Source: Chionoecetes opilio (Eukaryota > Arthropoda > Malacostraca > Decapoda > Majidae). From it: 64,000 nucleotides of DNA. Made by a program: the position numbers and the translations under genes. The notes beneath the pieces were generated by a model, which worked only from the letters and a program-made list of their open reading frames with translations, made no database searches and was not told the DNA's origin. Below, in pieces: positions 1 to 10,030 of the stretch (position 1 is the first letter of the stretch; each line of letters begins with the position of its first letter). The DNA is taken from positions 42,501 to 106,500 of the forward strand of contig JACEEZ010002765.1 in assembly GCA_016584305.1 (NCBI GenBank). The letters run 5' to 3'.

Positions 1-49
1 CGACATTAGTGCAGTGGCAAGTGACTGACGCCTAGTGTTATCTACGGTA
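1..49. mobile_element. MITE family A, truncated right end
   Basis: The first 49 bases match the right terminal repeat of the foldback elements at 44,962, 49,819 and 51,490 (GACATTAGTGCAGTGGC and, at the end, CTACGGTA). The rest of the element lies before the window. Confidence 0.75.
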
Positions 50-130
50 GGTTTTACAGTTAGGGTTCTTCAGCTGGACTAGTGTTAGGAAGGAAAGGAA
101 AGGTTAGGCCCTCCGTTAGGAAGGGAAGGA

Positions 131-338
131 CAGATTGGGATCTCCTTTGCTAGGTCTCAGATGCACGTAGTCTGTTGTAATTTCCTTAACCAAGTCGTGT
201 GTGTGTGTTTACGGTTTTCCCTCAAAATTAAAGGGCAGATTGGGATCTAACTTTGCTGGGTCTCAGATGCACGCAGTCTGTTGTAATTTCCTTAGCCAAG
301 TTGTGTGTGTGTTTATGGTTTTCCCTCAAAATTAAAGT
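131..338. repeat. 105-bp direct duplication
   Basis: Two adjacent copies (131-235 and 236-338) start with CAGATTGGGATCT and end in TTTTCCCTCAAAATTAAAG. They differ at a few positions and in the length of an internal GT run. Confidence 0.85.
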
Positions 339-435
339 CTCGGTGATGTAATTATGACCTCACGGAATACACAAAGACTCTCTCTCTCACATATATATAA
401 TTAATCAATATTGACTGCATAGGTGTAGGGGATGG

Positions 436-598
<163 letters not shown>

Positions 599-842
599 AT
601 GACCCACTGAATTACAAGACAGTCTCACTAACCACTATTAAAACATAATTAATTGCCTACAGGCGCTATAGGCTTGAACGTAAAAAAAAAAAAAGTGTAG
701 TAGTGGAGTCATGTGAGAAGATCGTACTCGTATCCACACACACACACACAAAGAAAAAGGTCGAAAGTTACCCAATACCAGTTTATTTTAAATCTTACAT
801 CATAATGCCAAACAAAACTCGTCTTAGCTGAATAGCAGTAAC

Positions 843-1215
843 TATAGTCTATTTTTTTTATTATGGTCAAAATGCAATAAGGAAGCCACGCCCCCTGCCT
901 CCCCTTCTATTCTACGGGGCAGCTGATTGGTGCACTCCTCGTATCATCACTACCAATCACAATATCTTCACTACTTAACAGCGGCGTGACCACTGGACAG
1001 AGCAACCTTCACTACAGAGGGTGACAAAATCAAATATCCCTCTGTAGAGAAGATTGCTTTGTCCAGTGGTCACGCCGCTGTTAAGTAGTGAAGATATTGT
1101 GATTGGTAGTGATGATACGAGGAGTGCACCAATCAGCTGCCCCGTAGAATAGAAGGGAGGCAGGGGGCGTGGCTTCCTTACTGCATTTTGACCATAATAA
1201 ATAAAATAGACTATA
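843..1215. mobile_element. MITE family B (long foldback), copy 1
   Basis: A near-perfect inverted repeat with arms of about 180 bp. It begins TATAGTCTATTTT and ends with the reverse complement. The arms contain ACGGGGCAGCTGATTGG and meet at a short spacer near 1,020-1,035. A second copy lies at 5,306-5,678. No ORF of consequence; non-autonomous DNA element by structure. Confidence 0.9.
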
Positions 1216-1355
1216 CTTATAAGTATATACATGCCTTGGTTCTGAAAGCTCTGTTCTGGGTTACAAATGTATATAAAAATATGGCTCAAATAATATTGTG
1301 TTGGAATGTGTAGCCATGATATTATTCTGTCAGACTCGATTTTACAATTTCCCTT

Positions 1356-1745
1356 CATGAATGTATATCATAGGAATGTCCCAAAAAACTTCATGAATTT
1401 ATATCATAGGAATGTTTCAAAAAACTTCATGAATTTATATCATAGGAATGTCCCAAAAAACTCATGAATTTATATCATAGGAATGTCCCAATAAAAACTT
1501 CATGTATTTATATCATAGGAATGTTCAAAAAAACTTCATGAATTTATATCATAGGAATGTCCCAAAAAACTTCATGAATTTATATCATAGGAATGTTCAA
1601 AAAAACTTCATGAATTTATATCATAGGAATGTCCCAAAAAACTTCATGAATTTATATCATAGGAATGTTCAAAAAAACTTCATGAATTTATATCATAGGA
1701 ATGTTCAAAAAACTTCATGAATTTATATCAGGAATGTTCAAAAAA
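1356..1745. repeat. 36-bp minisatellite
   Basis: About ten tandem copies of a 36-bp unit containing CTTCATGAATTTATATCA and AGGAATGT. Since 36 is divisible by 3, it produces a spurious repetitive ORF. Confidence 0.95.
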
Positions 1746-2000
1746 TATTCACAACATCCTTCACAAACATTCTCTAGTGTGAGATTCCTTCTACATTTCT
1801 AAAACTAAAAATACATTTGAACATTATAATGGACGGATGGACCGTAAGTTTTGAGAACATTTTTTCCTTAAACTTACATATTACTTGGACGGCATAAACA
1901 TCTTGCAGACACAAACTAGTGAGGACAACAGAGTGATATGTGAATGTGATGGCTGAACATATAAACCTGTTGATCAATTGGGGGATACAAAATAAGGTAT

Positions 2001-2141
2001 CTCTCTCTCTCTCTCTCATTTTTTCTCCCTCCCTTTTTTTTTCTCCCACCCTCTCTTTTTTTCTCCCTGCCTCTCTCTTTTTTTCTCCCTCCCTTTTTTT
2101 CTCCCACCCTCTCTCTCTTTTTTCTCCCTCTCTCTCTCTCT
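2001..2141. repeat. Pyrimidine-rich CT/CCCT tract
   Basis: Imperfect CT and TTTTCTCCCTCCC repeats of about 140 bp. No coding signal. Confidence 0.85.
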
Positions 2142-2157
2142 AAATTAAGCAGCCTTA

Positions 2158-2588
2158 GAGGTTAGGATTACTAAATACAAGTACACCCTTGAAGAGAACA
2201 CTCATGATTTATGCTTTCTGCCTATCAAGTAATATGATCTTGCAATGCCCTGCTTGGTTGATTTAATGCCAAAAAAAGGGAGATGTGCCAGACATCAGAG
2301 GTGATATGGCACTATGGCAAAGCATATAAAGGGGAGGGGCTATAAATAGTCAAACGGTGAGGGAAGGGGAAGGAATGTTATAGCAGGATGGTTAGATCAG
2401 ATGCAGGATGTGGATTTGTTGGAGTTAGGTTAAATTATTCAGGGAGAAGGAGGGGGATTTAAATAGGGATGAAACAAAATAAGACAGTCTGAGAACTTAG
2501 GATTACTAAATTCAGGTACATCCTTGAAGAAAACACTCATGATTTATGCTTTCTGCCTATCAGACAATAATACTATCTTGCAATGCCC
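2158..2588. repeat. Spaced direct repeats of about 95 bp
   Basis: The segment at 2,158-2,252 recurs at 2,491-2,588 at roughly 85 to 90 percent identity by eye. Both contain CACTCATGATTTATGCTTTC and end CTTGCAATGCCCTG. The spacer is about 240 bp and includes TTGATTTAATGCCAAAAAA, a motif also present near 39,945 and, reversed, near 46,360. Confidence 0.75.
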
Positions 2589-2664
2589 TGTATACTCCTA
2601 AATCTTGTAATGAAAGCCTTGCTATTCAACATTCACTTCAGTGTTGTCCTTACTACCTGGGTTC

Positions 2665-2806
2665 AAGCCGGACTCAAGACCATTTGTCAAGCCAGACTCA
2701 AGACCATTGTCAAGCCAGACTCAAGACCATTTGTCAAGCCAGACTCAAGACCATTTGTCAAGCCAGACTCAAGACCATTTGTCAAGCCAGACTCAAGACC
2801 ATTTGT
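2665..2806. repeat. 24-bp minisatellite
   Basis: Six tandem copies of a 24-bp unit (AAGCCAGACTCAAGACCATT plus TGTC); one copy is a base short. From 2,806 to 3,314 I see only AT-rich unique sequence. Confidence 0.9.
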
Positions 2807-3314
2807 GCCTAGGAAACCATAGACATCCTAACACACTGGTCTGTCATACTAGACAAACCATTCATTCACTCAACAGCAGAGTTAGTATACGCTTGTGTGT
2901 CTAACAAGTGCTTAGATATACTATGTTCATTGAGATTAACAAAAAGCTGAGCTGCATCAAGAAAATTCAGTCAGAACGCTACAGTGTCAAGTCATAGTCA
3001 CAGCAGCCATAGTAATAAATCATAGTTGCCAATGACAGTCATATCATAGCATAGCAGTCATAGTACACAAATGACATAGCAAGGTGATACACTATTATAC
3101 AAAAGTGACTCAACAGGCTCTTAGATGACATGCTAAAGCAGCTTCTTAGAGGTGCAACATTATCCATGAAGACTTCAGACTACAAACTTCATGAAGGCAG
3201 TACTATCAACTTGCTATCCTGTGTATTTCGATGTTACTGATATAGAATGCCTTGATATAGCAATGCCTTCACAAATCACTGTTATGGCACTGAACATCTT
3301 GGCCCTCTCTATTA

Positions 3315-3523
3315 TAAACCCCTTGAGGCCCAGATCGTAATTTCCATTGTAATTTGGGTACCATTAGACGATTTTTAGTGCATATAAACAAAATGTTATG
3401 GATATGACCTGTTATGTATCCTTGTCGACTAACTAATTTGGTATATTAAGTTACTTTTCGTAATTGTATGGCTAACAGACGATTTTATATAGCAAAGGAA
3501 AGATCTGGGCGTGAAGGGGTTAA
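3315..3523. mobile_element. MITE family C (TTAA type), copy 1
   Basis: About 209 bp with ends CCCCTTGAGGCCCAGA and, inverted, TCTGGGCGTGAAGGGG. Four more copies lie at 40,143, 41,402, 46,667 and 53,932, mostly flanked by TTAA. TTAA target duplication is characteristic of piggyBac-type transposition; that assignment is inference. The left flank of this copy is ATAA, not a perfect TTAA. From 3,524 to 3,890 I see only AT-rich unique sequence. Confidence 0.85.
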
Positions 3524-3889
3524 TGCCATGGTGCAGTGTATTATGTCTGTGCCTGTTAGGTTAGGAGGCCACGTAACGTCTGGACAAATACTGAGTAGCC
3601 TACATGTCGAATACTGCTTCATGAGAGTTTTGAGTGGCAGGCACAGAGGCAGTCCATCTAACAACAATACTGTATGTACTACTTAACAACATACTTAATA
3701 ACAATACTGTAGTTAATGCCAGTTGAAGGTAATATTAGTAGTTTGATTATTGTGATGTACGTAATATTTTCTCCTTGGGAAAATAGGAATGGAAAATAAA
3801 TACTACCGGTTTTCCTTGCCTTGGACGGAATAGATGGGAGGGATCTATTACAAGAACGCTGTGCAATGCTCTCTATTCAACACGAGAGG

Positions 3890-4386
3890 ATAAAAGGAGT
3901 ATTTTTTTCCTCCCTCACATAGCATACTCATACTTATCAAAGGAAGTTTTTTCTCCCTCACATCATACTCATACTTATCAAAGGATTATTTTTCCCTAAC
4001 ACAGCACTCATACTTATCAAAGGTCTATTTCTCCCTCACACAGCACTCATACTTATCAAAGGAGGTTTTTTTTCTCCCTCAAACTTATCAAAGGAGGTTT
4101 TTTCTCCCTCATACTTATCAAAAGAGGTTTTTTCTCCCTCATACTTATCAAAGGAGGTTTTTCTCTCCCTCATACTTATCAAAGGAGGTTTTTCTCTCCC
4201 TCATACTTATCAAAGGAGGTTTTTCTCTCCCTCATACTTATCAAAGGAGGTTTTTCTCTCCCTCATACTTATCAAAGGAGGTTTTTTTCTCCCTCATACT
4301 TATCAAAGGAGGTTTTTCTCTCCCTCATACTTATCAAAGGAGGTTTTTTTCTCCCTCATACTTATCAAAGGAGGTTTTTCTCTCGC
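3890..4386. repeat. About 31-bp minisatellite in the 3' UTR, abutting a stop codon
   Basis: About 14 tandem units contain CTCATACTTATCAAAGGAGG. Read on the minus strand, the array begins right after the stop codon at 4,387-4,389. The units contain the complement of that gene's last codons (Asp-Lys-Tyr-Glu-Tyr-Ala-Val-stop). The units nearest 3,900 and 4,020 keep more of it (CACACAGCA-CTCATACTTATCA). The array therefore looks seeded by the coding end. Confidence 0.9.
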
Positions 4387-4683
4387 TCACACAGCATACT
4401 CATACTTATCAATCCTCTGATGTTCTACCGATATGTCCGGCATCTCCACCACCTCAACAAACTCTCTTATACTCTCCTTCTCATATTCCCTGACACTATC
4501 CCTCTCGTCATACAGGCAGGACACCGTGTTGATGGAGGTCTGGTCCCCATCGTCATCCTCCCGCACTAAAGGCACCGAGCGCGCACACAGGAGGCGGTCC
4601 CCGTACTTCACGATGAGGAAGGCCACGATGATGACGAACATGGCCAGGCAGGTGAGGGGCGGCCAGGCAGCGTGCACAGCCAT
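4387..4683 (-). CDS. Small single-pass membrane protein, second ORF of a two-ORF transcript (98 aa)
   Basis: Seen: this ORF lies wholly in exon 3, whose acceptor (pyrimidine-rich tract, then CCCTTGCAG) ends at 4,693, so the exon starts at 4,692. I chose the ATG at 4,683 (context GGCCATGG); the reading upstream of it is only nine exonic bases. The N-terminus is MAVHAAWPP, residues about 9-28 are a hydrophobic helix (CLAMFVIIVAFLIVKYGD), and the rest is an acidic cytosolic-type tail with VREDDDGD and Tyr/Glu clusters, ending DKYEYAV. There is no cleavable signal peptide beyond the anchor. The ORF lies about 90 nt downstream of the stop of the 85-aa ORF in the spliced message. Skipping exon 2 would join it in frame to exon 1 and give a 144-aa protein with two membrane helices. 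I do not recognise the family. The gene could instead have further exons that I missed. Confidence 0.6.
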   Translation of the reverse strand: MAVHAAWPPLTCLAMFVIIVAFLIVKYGDRLLCARSVPLVREDDDGDQTSINTVSCLYDERDSVREYEKESIREFVEVVEMPDISVEHQRIDKYEYAV

Positions 4684-4814
4684 GGCCAACAACTGCAAGG
4701 GAGGTAAGGTGGTGGTAATGTGGAGGTGGAGGGTAAGAGGGAGGGTAAGGTGGTGGTAATGGTGATACAGAAGTGGTATTTTTGTAGTGTAGGCCTTAAT
4801 TATGTAGGGACAGG

Positions 4815-5160
4815 TGGGAAGGTGGTAGCAGAGTGGTTAGCGTCACCGAGTGGTGTTCTCCGAGTTCGATCCCGAGTGAGACCCATAAATCCACTTAAGA
4901 TCTTTCTGCACCGTCGAGTGGCCTAAGAACACCCACATACTGTCCATTAACTCTACCTTCAATTGCAAGTGCATCGGAGGACACAGGGGGGCGGCATGAG
5001 CCTCTAATCACAGGTGTCACTATAACAATCCTGCCTGCGCCACCACAGACGAGGGCCAACCATCACAGCCCTCAAGTGAACCTCCAGGGCCTACCATCCA
5101 CCCCTGGAGCTCAGTCTACATGTGCTATAGGATTAATGTAAAAAAAATAATGTATGTAAA
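4815..5160 (+). mobile_element. tRNA-derived SINE
   Basis: A tRNA-like head on the plus strand has a box A (GTAGCAGAGTGGTTAGCG) and a box B (GAGTTCGATCCC) about 30 bp apart, followed by about 270 bp of unrelated body and an A-rich tail. It lies in the intron between exons 2 and 3 of the small membrane-protein gene. Confidence 0.7.
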
Positions 5161-5305
5161 ACAAGACTAAATAAGTCCATCTATTTCTTACACACTCATA
5201 TGTTTATACACTATCAGACATTTCTATTTGATCACAAAAACTTCACCAATCAGCACACCACGGCACAAAACTAAATCAATGAATGTTTAGATGTTTACAC
5301 CAATG

Positions 5306-5678
5306 TATAGTCTATTTTTTTTATTATGATCAAAATGCAGTAAGGAAGCCACGCCCCCTGCCTCCCCTTCTATTCTACGGGGCAGCTGATTGGTGCATTC
5401 CTCGTATCATCACTACCAATCACAATATCTTCACTACTTAACAGCGGCGTGACCACTGGACAGAGCAATCTTCACTACAAAGGGATTTTTGATTTTGTCA
5501 CCTTCTGTAGTGAAGATTGCTCTGTCCAGTGGTCACACGCTGTTAAGTAGTGAAGATATTGTGATTGGTGGTGATGATATGAGGAGTGCACCAATCAGCT
5601 GCCCCGTAGAATAGAAGGGGAGGCAGGGGGCGTGGTTTCCTTACTGCATTTTGACCATAATAAAAAAAATAGACTATA
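5306..5678. mobile_element. MITE family B (long foldback), copy 2
   Basis: Same long inverted repeat as 843-1,215, with the same TATAGTCTATTTT ends and only scattered differences. The high identity suggests recent activity. It lies about 50 bp from the 5' splice site after exon 2 of the small membrane-protein gene, on the intronic side. Confidence 0.9.
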
Positions 5679-5724
5679 GCTATCACAGTACATATCCAGG
5701 GTTAATGTACATGAGGAAACTTAC

Positions 5725-5934
5725 CTTACAGTTTTCGAGGGGATAAGAAGAGATGGGGTGCAGTCAGGAGCTGGGTCAAGGGTCACAGTGAAGGGTCATG
5801 AGGCATCAGTAGAGGGCGTCAAGAGGTCGCTGCTTGGCCTTGCGTACAAAGATGAGGGAGGCAAACCGGTTCCCTGTATCCGGGTCGTTCCAGTACTTGG
5901 AGTGTTCGTGGCAGCAGCTGCAGATCCAGTTGAC
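5725..5934 (-). CDS. Exon 2 of the small membrane-protein gene (coding 5806-5934, then non-coding)
   Basis: 210 nt between a consensus acceptor and a consensus donor. Its length is a multiple of three, but it carries a stop at 5,806-5,808. After the stop come two 7-codon ORFs (one ATG overlaps the stop as TGATG) before the donor. Confidence 0.55.
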
Positions 5935-6773
5935 CTGCGCGGAGATAATAAGAGACGATGAGTAACGCCAGATAAAACCAATGTCACTCCTCCTCAGTGA
6001 AGGGTTATATGTATACCTTGAAGAAGTAGCTGATGACGCAGGAAATACTACTCTTATCGCAAAACCTACCAAATATGTAATTGAACTTAACTTTTGTGAT
6101 ATTTGTAAAAGGCATCACAAAAGAGATATGCACGTATTGATACAATTTTAATGTAAATATAAAACAGCTGGAGGGTTCAGGCAACTCCACCCAGACTGCC
6201 TGTTTAAGCCGGTCCGACTAAACCCTTAAGGCCGTGTCACACGGACACTTTTTCCGGCATCTTTTGGTATTTTTCTACCAAAAGATGCCCGTAGTGGTGG
6301 CAAAAAAATGCGCGTTAGTCACATGGCGTCTCGGCTACGAGCATCTTCTACTGGCATCTTCCGGGACCCGCCACCAAAACTAACATTATGGATCGTGCAA
6401 GAAGACTTTAATCGTATTCAATTCAATCGTATTCTTCAATTCAAGACTTATGAATCGTGCAAGAAGATGCTCGTAGCAGAAACGCCATGTGACGAACGCA
6501 CATTTTTTTGCCACCCACTACGGGCATCTTTTGGTAGCAAAATACAAAAAGATGCCGGAAAAAGTGTCCGTGTGACACGGCCTTAACTCTCCCTGGAGCC
6601 CCATGTCACGTCACACTGGCGTGCTGTCAAGGGTCACTGCTCACCATAATCAGCAGGATGGCGATGATGGTGCAGAAGCTGATGCCCACATAGAAGGGGG
6701 CGTAGTCGAAGAACTCTGCCTTGATGTTGAACTGGTCGTTAAATGCCGGCAGGGTGTTGTTGAAGGGTGGCAT
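5806..6773 (-). CDS. Small single-pass membrane protein, first ORF (85 aa, two exons: 6645-6773 and 5806-5934)
   Basis: Seen: exon 1 (6,645-6,773) starts at ATG and ends ATTATG followed by donor GTGAG. The acceptor CTCCGCGCAG ends at 5,935. Both junctions are phase 0. The protein starts MPPFNNTLPAFND, with an N-glycosylation sequon (Asn5-Asn6-Thr7). A hydrophobic helix at about residues 27-47 (FYVGISFCTIIAILLIM) spans the splice junction and is followed by Trp and a Cys cluster (WICSCCHEH), a typical palmitoylation-prone juxtamembrane site. The tail is basic (FVRKAKQRP) and ends LDALY-stop. Sequon and basic tail suggest N-terminus outside, C-terminus in the cytosol. Exon 2 continues past the stop to a strong donor (CTGTAAG then GTAAGT) at 5,725/5,724, so the message runs on to exon 3 and a second ORF. 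The other two frames of exon 2 are also closed. Family not recognised. Confidence 0.6.
6226..6586. mobile_element. MITE family D (TTAA-flanked foldback), copy 1
   Basis: Ends TTAAGGCCGTGTCACACGG and its reverse complement. Sub-terminal repeats AAAGATGCC and CGGGCATCTTTTGGTA also pair. It sits in intron 1 of the small membrane-protein gene. A diverged copy is at 52,569-52,922. Confidence 0.85.
6645..6773 (-). CDS. Exon 1 of the small membrane-protein gene
   Basis: 129 nt, 43 codons, from the initiator ATG to donor GTGAG. It ends in phase 0, so it can splice in frame to exon 2 or directly to exon 3. Confidence 0.6.
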
Positions 6774-6799
6774 TGCTGACACTCATGCTGCGGGGGGTG

Positions 6800-7290
6800 C
6801 TGTCTTGAGTGTTAGGAGTAGTTTATAGTACAAGGATCATAGCACACAATTAATGTATGGTGATGGTATTTATTACAGTTCTTTGTGTTTCAGATATTGG
6901 TGCCTTTATTGTAAGGAATAAACTGAAGAATTAAGAAGTGTATCCAAAACCCCAGGAAGGAACAGTAAAGGGGGGAAGGTAGTTAGCAGTTAAGGTAGTC
7001 AATCTGAGTCAGGCAGTTAGCAGGAGGGACCGTGCATCACCATAATCAATTGAAATATCTAAACACCAGTGGAACAATGGGCTCAAATTAGCAACATAAT
7101 ACACAGTACCTGAATATGACATAATATTATGTCATATGTCATGTTTGGTATTTTTGGAATATCTGTCAAAAATACAAAAAACTTTCGAATTTTTCCCTAG
7201 AGTTTGCTAATATTTTGGATTTTTCCCTTTAGAATTTTGCAAAACTTTCGATTTTTCGGTGATTTTGGCTGTTTTTCGAGAGGTCAGTAC
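6800..7290. other. No feature seen
   Basis: AT-rich unique sequence upstream of the small membrane-protein start. It may hold that gene's 5' UTR and promoter, but I see no convincing TATA or initiator element. Confidence 0.4.
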
Positions 7291-7294
7291 ATTT

Positions 7295-7540
7295 CCATTT
7301 GAACACCGAACTTCCTTGGGTGGACGAAACTATTTTTTTCTGGTGAGTTTTGATGTGTTTTTAATTAATCTGCTAACCGTTTCTGTCGCAAATCACTATT
7401 TTTTTGTGTGTGTGATTTGCAATAAAAATGAAAACAAAAACAAATTGAACCTAACCGAACCTTTACCTAACATAACCTATACTTTACCTAACCTAACCTT
7501 TACCACCAAAGTGAATTTGGTGTTCATCTGGAATAATACC
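7295..7540. mobile_element. Inverted-repeat element carrying TTAGG-like repeats
   Basis: The left part (GAACACCGAACTTCC, then TTTCTGGTGAGTTTTGATG and GCTAACCGTTTCTGTCGC) is followed by degenerate CCTAACC repeats and then GGTGTTCATCTGGAAT, the inverted start. The same arms flank the TTAGG array at 58,145-58,605. Confidence 0.65.
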
Positions 7541-7574
7541 CTGAATCTGGCACTCGTTTTTGTCGCAAATCAAT

Positions 7575-7956
7575 GTTGGTTTACAAGTATGGGGATGCCC
7601 GCGCCGTACCTTTAACCAGGTATGGGGGGTGTCCGCGCCGTACCTTTAACCACACCGTATGGGGGGTGCCCTTGCCGTACTTTTAACCACACCGTATGGG
7701 GGGTGCCCTTGCCGTACTTTTAACCACACCGTATGGGGGGTGCCCTTGCCGTACTTTTAACCACACCGTATGGGGGGTGCCCTTGCCGTACTTTTAACCA
7801 CACCGTATGGGGGGTGCCCTTGCCGTACTTTTAACCACACCGTATGGGGGGTGCCCTTGCCGTACTTTTAACCACACCGTATGGGGGGTGCCCTTGCCGT
7901 ACTTTTAACCACACCGTATGGGGGGTGCCCTTGCCGTACCTTTAACCACACCGTAT
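7575..7956. repeat. 37-bp minisatellite, unit copy A
   Basis: About ten tandem 37-bp units of ACCGTATGGGGGGTGCCC plus TTGCCGTACTTTTAACCAC. The same array recurs at 13,052-13,388. Confidence 0.95.
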
Positions 7957-8344
7957 CTCTTTATGTAAGGGATTAGAGGCAAAAACTCCTGTACCATATC
8001 CTGTATTTAGCTTTACTGGTACAGAATACATACAATTCATCCAGGAAGCGGGTACATAGTGTCGTAGGAGGGAAATAATGAGCGGCGGAGCGATGCATCT
8101 TACGGCTTCTTAAGGACTAGAAAGGTGTATCACAGGTAGAGCCACACCCTATCCCTTATTAACGCTATTACTCCCCTTATCCCAGGTCCCTGCCGCCCTA
8201 CAAGTGTCCAGAGAGCAGTATACATCGCCCGCAGGCATGGGGCGTTCAAATATTGTCGAGAAAGGGTCGAAAAAGCAATAATTCCTCACCTGTTTTGAAT
8301 CTCAGGTGAGTGGCGTGGCTTGTGTACATGTTGCGGCGCTGCCA

Positions 8345-8357
8345 GATCTCTCTCTCC

Positions 8358-8393
<36 letters not shown>

Positions 8394-8470
8394 CTCTCTC
8401 CCTCTTTCTCTCTCTCTCTTTCTTTCTTTCTTTCTCCCTCTCTCTCTCTCTCTCTTCTTTTTTTTTTACT
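8345..8470. repeat. CT/CTTT microsatellite, unit copy A
   Basis: Pyrimidine dinucleotide and tetranucleotide repeats. From 7,957 to 8,344 and 8,471 to 8,739 there is unique-looking sequence shared almost exactly with 13,384-13,780 and 13,913-14,187. Confidence 0.9.
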
Positions 8471-8739
8471 TTATTGTTAGTTACCTAGGAGCTTCAGTTG
8501 GCCTTTTTTATCGGCACTCCTTGGTATTTCTCTTCTTCTGGGTCTGTAGTTATTTGTCTTCTCTTATTCTGTCTTTTAATGTCATTCTCTTCCTTTCCTC
8601 TTATTTGTGTAGCCTCATATTATAGTCAGCGCCAAACGACTTTAGAACTGCATGTAAACACGAGTTGCGTACATAATAAGGGAGCTTCACACGTATATAA
8701 TGACCTGTAAATAAAACTCAGTACTCACCAGTGACTCAT

Positions 8740-9512
8740 TTATTTGTTAATTGGATATCCATTCATCTTTTGCACCATCTTCAGCCTGCCAGGGACCGAG
8801 TCAGCTAGGTTTTGAGCAGTAGAAGGGGGAATTTCTAACCACACCTTACGAAGAGCCGCCTCAAGTTTTGGGATGGTAGACGTGTCTTTGCCGCGAAGTT
8901 TTGCCTTAGCTATTGCCCAAAGGTTCTCAATTGGAGATATATCTGGACTTTGCGCTGGCCAGTCTGGAATAAAGTCCACTTCACACGAACGGAACCAGTC
9001 TTTGATGATTTTTGCGGTGTGACATGGTGCACCATCTTGTTGAAGGACCTCGGCACCAGTAACTGCAAAACAATCCGCCAGATGATCGTTGAGGATGTTC
9101 AGGTAGACCTTACTGTCCACTATCTGACCTTTAGGAAGGATGACAAGGTCAGCCAAGCCACCATAGGCAAATGCACCCCACACCATGAGGCAGGGAGGGT
9201 GCTTCACACGCGTCACTGTGTACTGCGGGTCACAAGCCGACGTGTGAGGTGGACGCCACACTTTCGTTCCTCTGGTATCACTAATGGAGAATGTGGCTTC
9301 GTCAGTCCAGAGCACTTTCCTCCACTCCACTAAGTCCCAATCTTTATGATTCTTGGCAAAACCACGCCTCCTTTTCCGATGTTTTTCAGTGACATGAGAT
9401 TTGGTGCGTGCCTTCACTTTACGGTAGTTCAGCCTGTCCCGTATTACTCTCTGTATGGTACGAACTGATACGTTTTCCAGCAGTTGTGGGTTTTCTTCTT
9501 TTATTTTTTTTC
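8740..9512 (-). CDS. Tc1-like DDE transposase, 5'-truncated
   Basis: An open frame runs from about 9,512 to the stop at 8,740. Seen: an HTH remnant (NPQLLENVSVRTIQRVI), then a basic linker, then the catalytic core with LWTDEATF (first Asp), QQDGAPCH (second Asp) and SPDISPIENLW (Glu). The second Asp and the Glu are separated by 35 residues, so this is a DD35E arrangement, not the common Tc1 DD34E. About 257 residues are open against about 340 for a full Tc1-type enzyme; the first HTH half is missing or garbled beyond 9,512, where a stop appears in a T/A-rich stretch. All three acidic residues are present, so the core could be recently active, but no terminal inverted repeats are evident. A near-identical copy, broken by a 1-base deletion, is at 14,188-14,950. 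Confidence 0.85.
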
Positions 9513-10030
9513 AGTAAGCTGAGGATTTTATACAACTGTCTTTTGATAATATTTAAAGTATTGTTAAAACTTTTTTGGCTGGTCCCCCCCCATGTTTGTG
9601 GTGAGGGATATCCGGGGCATCCCCACGTCCCTTTTTTCACCAACCACTCACTGTTTTTTCGTTGACCCATTTACGGTTTATTTCTCGATTTGTTTCAAAA
9701 TTTTTTATGCAACTCTTTATCGACTAGTCATCAGGGCAATTATTGTACTATGTCGGTAAAAAGGCCCAATTTAAAGGTTAGGAAGGCACCGGGAGGTAAT
9801 TTGGCGCGGTCAGAATGGTAGTGGGTCGAGCTGAGGGATATTAGAGCGGTTAGACAGGGAAGTGGGGTCGGGCTGAGGAGAAATTTAGAGGGGTTAAAAG
9901 GGGAAGTGAGGTCGGAGCGAGGAGGATTATACCTCATTTGTAAGGAATATAATTGAGGGACAGAAAAAATTTTCCCTTTATAGGGAAAAAAGGTCCAGAA
10001 AGAGTGTCCAAAAGGGTGACCCCCAAAGTT
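9513..10030. other. Degraded or low-quality sequence
   Basis: Homopolymer-rich sequence partly alignable to 14,951-15,090 (both contain CCATGTTTGTGGTGAGGGATATCC). No coherent ORF. It resembles uncorrected consensus. Confidence 0.5.

Noticed and set aside
1502..1720. 72-codon ORF of LYHRNV repeats
   Set aside because: A 36-bp minisatellite read in frame; several units have indels.
4387..4698. Start of the second small membrane ORF at 4,698 instead of 4,683
   Set aside because: The bases at 4,693-4,698 belong to the splice acceptor (TTGCAG), so the upstream residues are intronic. The ATG at 4,683 is the first exonic one.
5796..5987. Alternative reading frame of exon 2 of the small membrane gene
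   Set aside because: It gives a Ser/Thr/Pro frame without a membrane helix continuation and also stops before the donor. The chosen frame continues the helix across the splice and adds a Cys cluster.
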